From Streptomyces sp. SAJ15 (GTDB lineage Bacteria; Actinomycetota; Actinomycetes; Streptomycetales; Streptomycetaceae), in NCBI RefSeq assembly GCF_007595705.1, contig NZ_NISY01000017.1:44857-108856 (forward strand): DNA of 64,000 nucleotides. The letters are read 5' to 3'. Shown piece after piece: positions 60,268 to 64,000 of the stretch (positions within the stretch are counted from its first letter, which is position 1; each line of letters starts with the position of its first letter). Under the pieces are notes generated by a model. The model was given only the letters and a program-made list of their open reading frames with translations. It did no database searches and had not been told where the DNA came from. The position numbers were made by a program, and so were the translations under genes.

Positions 60268-60408
60268 ATGAGGCGGGCCGGGCGGGCCGGTTCGGCCGGC
60301 GCGGCTGAGGTGCCCGGGCGGGTCGTCGTCGACGACGACGGGTCGGGCGAGCGCGGGGCCGTCCGGTGGGCCGTGCGGGCGGCCCACCAGGACCGGCCCG
60401 GCCTCTAG
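60268..60408 (+). pseudogene. N-terminal fragment of a universal stress protein
   Basis: ATG 60268 follows GGGGAGGAGG. The 46-aa product contains GRVVVDDDGSGERGAVRWAVRAA, matching the UspA opening (VVGVDGS...AVRWA), but the key Gly/Val are altered and the frame stops at once, with no nucleotide-binding half. The stop overlaps the end of the repeat-protein gene on the other strand. It is a truncated relic, or a very small expressed ORF. Confidence 0.6.
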
Positions 60409-61142
60409 GTCAGTGGGAGCGCCTCGGCGCCCGACAGCAGCGGAACGAGGGCGTAGTTGCCGTCCCCGGCGCCGCAGGAGGGTCGGGTGTCGGCCGTGTC
60501 GGACACGTTCGTCCCCGCCGCGAACCGACCGTCGCTACTCGTCACCACCGTCGAGAAGTGGTTGGTGGCCGAACCGGAGTAGTACATGCACTGGTGCACG
60601 TTGACGTACTGACCCGTGGTCAGGTCCAGCGGCTTGACGCCGGACAGCACCGGTACCAGGGCGTAGTTGCCGTCTCCGGCGCCGCAGGACGGCCGGGTGT
60701 CGGCCGTGTCGGACACGTTCGTCCCCGCCGCGAACCGACCGTCGCCGCCCGTCACCACGGTGGTGAAGTGGTTGGCGGCCGAACCGGAGTAGTAGACGCA
60801 CTGGTGCAGGTTGAGATAGCGCCCGGCGGTCACGTCGAGCGCCTTGGTGGCGGACAGCAGGGGGACGGGCGCGTAGTTGCCGTCTCCGGCGCCGCAGGAC
60901 GGCCCGGTGTCGGCCGTGTCGGACACGTTCGTCCCCGCCGCGAACCGACCGTCGCTACTCGTCACCACCGTCGAGAAGTGGTTGGTGGCCGAACCGGAGT
61001 AGTACATGCACTGGTGCAGGTTGAGATAGGTGACGGCCTGTTGCCGCGGCTCGTGGGCGTGGGCCGTCACCGGTGCGAGCAGCAGGGCGGTGGCGCCGGC
61101 CGCCGCGGCGAGCCACTTCCTGAGGTGTGCCTTCGGGTGCAC
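60405..61142 (-). CDS. Secreted protein of three near-identical 70-residue repeats
   Basis: Exported protein of 245 aa from GTG 61142 (GGAGAGGGGG upstream). A signal peptide (WLAAAAGATALLLAPVTAHA) is followed by three repeats of 70 residues, each with LHQCMYYSG, HFSTVVTSSDGRFAAGTNVSDTADT and SCGAGDGNYA. Each repeat has two Cys, probably one disulphide. The repeats differ at only a few positions, and the DNA copies (210-bp period) are nearly identical, so they duplicated recently or are homogenised. I do not recognise the domain; a surface or matrix role is conjecture. Confidence 0.82.
   Translation of the reverse strand: MHPKAHLRKWLAAAAGATALLLAPVTAHAHEPRQQAVTYLNLHQCMYYSGSATNHFSTVVTSSDGRFAAGTNVSDTADTGPSCGAGDGNYAPVPLLSATKALDVTAGRYLNLHQCVYYSGSAANHFTTVVTGGDGRFAAGTNVSDTADTRPSCGAGDGNYALVPVLSGVKPLDLTTGQYVNVHQCMYYSGSATNHFSTVVTSSDGRFAAGTNVSDTADTRPSCGAGDGNYALVPLLSGAEALPLT
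60421..61050 (-). repeat. Three 210-bp tandem repeats
   Basis: The landmark GCGTAGTTGCCGTC recurs at 60451, 60661 and 60871. The outer copies share long identical stretches; the middle one carries a few changes. They encode the repeat domains. Confidence 0.95.
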
Positions 61143-61230
61143 GGTGGTTCCCCCTCTCCGCTCCCCCTCGGCGAGGAGCAGGGAAAGGAGAGCACGGCGC
61201 GTCGCCCACGGGTCACGACCGCCGACTAAT

Positions 61231-61246
61231 CCACCCGAAGGGGTGG
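61231..61246 (-). terminator. Hairpin after GNAT gene
   Basis: CCACCC-GAAG-GGGTGG, two bases after the stop of the GNAT gene, with ATTAG following on that strand. Confidence 0.5.
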
Positions 61247-61247
61247 C

Positions 61248-61817
61248 TCAGGAGCCTTGGGGCGCCTGCTTGCCGGCCCGCCACTCCGGGGCGAGCACCG
61301 ACCAGACCTCCATGTCGTGCCGCTCTCCTCGGTAGGCGTAGCTCTCGCGCAGCACGCCGTCCTTGGTCATCCCGAGTCGCCGGGCCACGGCGATGCTGGC
61401 CGCGTTCGCCGCCGAGACGTGCCATTCGACGCGGTGGATGCCGCGCTCCTCGACGGCCCAGTCGATGAGCAGGCGCACCGCCCTGGTGACCAGGCCCCTG
61501 CCGGCGGCCGAGGGCTCCAGCCAGCAGCCCGCCTCGGCGTTGCCCTGGGGGACGTCCATGACCCGGAGGATGACTCCGCCGACCAGCTTGTCGCCGACCC
61601 AGATGCCGTGGATCCGCCCGGTGTCGGTCGCGGTCTTGTCCGCGTAGGACTGGAGGTACGCGCGGCTCGACGCCAGGTCCGTGACGATGTCCGGCAGCCC
61701 GACGTACCGCCCGATGTACTCCCGTCCCCGGTCGATGTGGGCCAGGAACTCATCGGCCCGCCACGGTTCGAGCGGGCGCAGCTCCGCACCGTCGTCGTCC
61801 AGGGATATCGCGTACAT
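61248..61817 (-). CDS. GNAT N-acetyltransferase (RimJ/RimL-like)
   Basis: Acetyl-CoA-dependent transferase of 189 aa. AELRPLEPWRADEFLAHIDRGREYIGRYVGLPD opens the fold. EAGCWLEPSAAGRGLVTRAVRLLIDWAVEERGIHRVEWHVSAANAASIAVARRLGM carries the acetyl-CoA loop and beta-5/alpha-4 of the RimJ/RimL group, which acetylate N-termini of ribosomal proteins or small amines. ATG 61817 has GGAGG six bases upstream. Confidence 0.9.
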   Translation of the reverse strand: MYAISLDDDGAELRPLEPWRADEFLAHIDRGREYIGRYVGLPDIVTDLASSRAYLQSYADKTATDTGRIHGIWVGDKLVGGVILRVMDVPQGNAEAGCWLEPSAAGRGLVTRAVRLLIDWAVEERGIHRVEWHVSAANAASIAVARRLGMTKDGVLRESYAYRGERHDMEVWSVLAPEWRAGKQAPQGS

Positions 61818-61953
61818 CCTCACCCTCCACGGTCGGTACCCGCACAGATTCGCAAGTGATCTTCTCATGGGTCCCCGGCGCATCTTTTGCGCCGTCCGAC
61901 CACGGCGAACAGACTGCCTTCATGACCGTACGCGACGAATCACGGAGAGTGAT

Positions 61954-62961
61954 ATGCGCCCCTTCGGGGTCCGCCGACGGCTGACCGTCGGCGTGCCGAC
62001 CCTGGCGGCGGTGCTGGCCCTGGGCGGCTATGGGCCGTGCCCGTCCCGCCCGGAGGGGACCGCCGCGGCGTCACAGGGTGCGCGGCGGCTGCCGGAGCGG
62101 CAGGCCGTGGCCCCGCTGCGGACCCAGGTGCTCCAGCACCTCCCCCACGACCCACGGGCCTTCACCGAGGGGCTGGAGATGGCCCACGGCATGCTCTACG
62201 AGGGCACCGGCGGTCTCGCTCATGGCGACTCCGCCGTCACCGCCGGGCCCGTGGGGCGGCCGCCGGTCCACCGGGCCGAGCTGCCACCCCCGCTCTTCGG
62301 CGAGGGCATCACCGTCCTGGGGCGCACGCTGTGGCAGCTCACCTGGCGCGACGGCGTCGCGGTCGAACGGGACGCCCGCACCCTCGCCGAGCGCCGCCGC
62401 GTGACGTACACCGGGGAGGGCTGGGGGCTGTGCCACCGACGCCGCGACGGTCGGCTGGTGATGAGCGACGGGTCCGACCGGCTCGCCTTCCGCGATCCGA
62501 GCACCTTCGCCGTCACGGGCACGGTCGCCGTCACCGAGCACGGCCGACCCGTGACCGGGTTGAACGAACTCGAGTGCGTCGACGGCGACACGGTCTACGC
62601 CAACATCGTCGGGACCGGCCGCCTCGTGCGCATCGACGGCGCCACCGGCGCGGTCACCGGCAGCGTCGACGCCTCACAGCTGCTCACTCCCGCGGAGAGC
62701 CGGGAGGCGGGCGAGCTGAACGGCGTCGCGGCCGTGCCCGGGACCGATCAGTTCCTGCTCACCGGCAAGCGGTGGCCGAAGATGTTCCGGGTGCGGTTCG
62801 TCGACGTCGGTCTTCGGCTCGGTTCCCCCGAAGGAGGATCGCGCCTCCCACGGGTGGACACGCGGGTGGGGTGGGCGCGCCGGGGAGGTGGGCGACGCCA
62901 TGACGGGAGCGCCGGCCGGAGCGGGTCCTACAGCCCCTGCCAGGACGGCTTGGCCGCGTAG
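61954..62961 (+). CDS. Glutaminyl-peptide cyclotransferase (plant/bacterial QCT type)
   Basis: Exported beta-propeller enzyme of 335 aa converting N-terminal Gln to pyroglutamate. The signal is RRLTVGVPTLAAVLALGGYGPC, possibly a lipoprotein with a weak lipobox. Family blocks: DPRAFTEGLEMAHGMLYEGTG, LWQLTWRDGVAVERD, YTGEGWGLCH, LNELECVDGDTVYANI and LNGVAAVPGTDQFLLTGKRWPKMFRVRF. Relatives end about there; this one runs 50 residues further in Arg/Gly-rich sequence and overlaps the convergent NagB gene by 34 bp. This suggests loss of the original stop. Confidence 0.88.
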   Translation: MRPFGVRRRLTVGVPTLAAVLALGGYGPCPSRPEGTAAASQGARRLPERQAVAPLRTQVLQHLPHDPRAFTEGLEMAHGMLYEGTGGLAHGDSAVTAGPVGRPPVHRAELPPPLFGEGITVLGRTLWQLTWRDGVAVERDARTLAERRRVTYTGEGWGLCHRRRDGRLVMSDGSDRLAFRDPSTFAVTGTVAVTEHGRPVTGLNELECVDGDTVYANIVGTGRLVRIDGATGAVTGSVDASQLLTPAESREAGELNGVAAVPGTDQFLLTGKRWPKMFRVRFVDVGLRLGSPEGGSRLPRVDTRVGWARRGGGRRHDGSAGRSGSYSPCQDGLAA

Positions 62962-63713
62962 GTGGCGCGGAAGTAGTCGGCCAGCCGCAGCTTCGCGGCG
63001 GCCGCCTCGTCCACCACCACGGTGGCGTGCGGGTGCAGTTGGAGCGCGGAGGCCGGGCACGCCGCGGCGACCGGGCCCTCGACCGACCGGGCCACGGCCT
63101 CGGCCTTGCCCGCGCCGGTGGCCAGCAGCACGAGGTGGCGCGAGTCCAGGATGGTGCCGATGCCCTGGGTGATGACGTGGTGCGGCACCTGGTCGATGTC
63201 GCCGTCGAAGAAGCGCGCGTTGTCCTGGCGGGTCCGCTCCGTCAGGGTCTTGATCCTGGTGCGCGAGGCGAGCGAGGAACAGGGCTCGTTGAAGCCGATG
63301 TGGCCGTCGGTGCCGATGCCGAGCAACTGGAGGTCGACGCCGCCCGCCTCGCCCAGCGCCCGGTCGTACGCCTCGCAGGCCGCCTGCACGTCCTCGGCGC
63401 CGCCGTCGGGGCCCAGGAAGGACCCCTCGGTCAGCCCCAACGGCTCCACGACCTGGCGCAGCACGGTCGACCGGTAGCTCTCGGGGTGCCCCGCCGGCAG
63501 CCCGACGTACTCGTCGAGCTGGCAGATCCGCGTCCGCGAGACGTCGACGGCGCCGGCCGCGACCTTGGCCGTCAGGGCCTCGTAGACGGGCAGCGGGGTG
63601 GATCCGGTGGCGACACCGATCAGGGCGTCCGGCTTGCGGCGCACCAGGGCGGCCATGGCCTCCGCGATGAGCTCGCCGCCTGCCCTGGCGTCCGGAACGA
63701 TGACAACTTCCAC
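62928..63713 (-). CDS. nagB: Glucosamine-6-phosphate deaminase
   Basis: Enzyme of 261 aa converting glucosamine-6-phosphate to fructose-6-phosphate and ammonia, the last step of N-acetylglucosamine use. IGVATGSTPLPVYEAL binds phosphate, CQLDEYVGLPAGHPESYR and LLGIGTDGHIGFNEPCSS hold the catalytic Asp and His. GTG 63713. In streptomycetes nagB is a DasR target, but I could not find a convincing DasR site upstream. It lies near, and on the same strand as, PTS enzyme I, which feeds the same sugar pathway. Confidence 0.95.
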   Translation of the reverse strand: MEVVIVPDARAGGELIAEAMAALVRRKPDALIGVATGSTPLPVYEALTAKVAAGAVDVSRTRICQLDEYVGLPAGHPESYRSTVLRQVVEPLGLTEGSFLGPDGGAEDVQAACEAYDRALGEAGGVDLQLLGIGTDGHIGFNEPCSSLASRTRIKTLTERTRQDNARFFDGDIDQVPHHVITQGIGTILDSRHLVLLATGAGKAEAVARSVEGPVAAACPASALQLHPHATVVVDEAAAAKLRLADYFRATYAAKPSWQGL

Positions 63714-63804
63714 GCTTGGCCTGCCGTTTCTGGGAGTGGGGGTCGGTGGTTCTTAAGCGGTCGGGGGGCCAGCCCACACCGACGGGCCCCCGGCATGCGC
63801 CCGT

Positions 63805-64000
63805 TCAGCCCTCTTCGGAGAGGACTGCTTGTGCGGCGCGGCGTGCTTCGTCGGCGGTGTCGGTGGCGCGGGCGGCGGCCGCGGCGCGTTCGCATTGGGC
63901 GAGGGTGTGGTTGGCGAGGGTGGCGCGGACGTAGGGGATGGCGGTGGCGCCCATGGAGAGGCTGGTGACGCCGAGGCCGGTCAGGACGCAGGCCAGGAGG
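63805..64000 (-). CDS. ptsI: PTS enzyme I, C-terminal end only
   Basis: Last ~64 residues of phosphoenolpyruvate-protein phosphotransferase; the gene runs off the right edge. LTGLGVTSLSMGATAIPYVRATLANHTLAQCERAAAAA is the conserved end of enzyme I, where the GLGV-x-x-x-SM motif precedes the final helices. Enzyme I passes phosphate to HPr for uptake of sugars such as N-acetylglucosamine, matching the neighbouring nagB. Confidence 0.85.
   Translation of the reverse strand, partial: LLACVLTGLGVTSLSMGATAIPYVRATLANHTLAQCERAAAAARATDTADEARRAAQAVLSEEG

Noticed and set aside
63714..63800. DasR site upstream of nagB
   Set aside because: AGTGGGGGTCGGTGGT is not a palindrome of the AGTGGTCTAGACCACT type.
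1..64000. Integrative element, prophage or tRNA attachment site
   Set aside because: No integrase, transposase, tRNA or phage gene, and composition is uniform.

Overview
The window is very GC-rich actinobacterial chromosome, almost certainly Streptomyces or a close relative. The signs are near-saturated G/C at third codon positions, many GTG and TTG starts, mycothiol-type DinB/maleylpyruvate-isomerase proteins, a Ser/Thr kinase fused to a receptor domain, GlnR-like boxes at nitrate reductase, a HelD-type RNA polymerase helicase and a rare in-frame TTA codon. I see no rRNA, tRNA, CRISPR array, insertion sequence or phage. Functions are called from motifs read by eye; no database search was run.

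Layout. 1-8.9 kb: 5' part of a sensor kinase, a secreted alpha/beta-hydrolase, a SAP-domain protein, a Rieske oxygenase, a transmembrane kinase/substrate-binding fusion and a DJ-1 protein. 8.9-18.8 kb: MFS exporter, SDR, arginase-family enzyme, ArsR regulator divergent from a second hydrolase (paralogue of the first), polyprenyl synthetase, DUF418 remnant, FMN reductase, then an editing-less threonyl-tRNA synthetase behind a Thr-Thr-Thr leader peptide and a perfect terminator hairpin. 18.8-24 kb: small housekeeping and repair-type enzymes (two CX5R phosphatases, AHSA1 protein, pseudouridine synthase, NUDIX, DinB, LuxR). 24-28.4 kb: one giant gene fusing assimilatory nitrate reductase to its own NADPH-flavoprotein reductase, with GlnR-like boxes upstream. 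28.5-36 kb: M64 peptidase, FAD monooxygenase, lipoprotein, NmrA-like protein, an EamA/MarR divergent pair with a compact shared operator, and a secreted DJ-1 protein.

36-48.8 kb: a 978-aa membrane protein with Ig-like ectodomain, a carboxylesterase remnant, a second FAD monooxygenase, a TetR-controlled coupled operon (short upstream ORF, DUF2867, DUF6463), a Cys-rich pentapeptide-repeat protein, HelD, LysR, and a mycothiol-type isomerase. 49-53.4 kb: a four-gene overlapping operon (secreted hydrolase, acyltransferase-3, histidine kinase, NarL regulator). 53.4-64 kb: lipoprotein, LysR/EamA divergent pair, TTA-containing penicillin-acylase-family enzyme, universal-stress remnant, a secreted protein of three near-identical 70-residue repeats, GNAT, glutaminyl cyclase, NagB, and the 3' end of PTS enzyme I.

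How it works together. The best candidate for a notable system is the auxiliary ThrRS with its threonine attenuator. By analogy with the attenuated auxiliary tryptophanyl-tRNA synthetase of S. coelicolor, it looks like a spare enzyme switched on when charging of tRNA-Thr fails. Other regulatory logic is unusually readable: paired GlnR-like boxes, a leaderless MarR/EamA promoter pair, a TetR palindrome on a promoter, and repeated LysR half-sites. A recurrent feature is minisatellite-like expansion, both in gaps (44, 34, 20 and 15 bp units) and in frame within a sensor kinase, a LysR protein, the kinase fusion and the secreted repeat protein.
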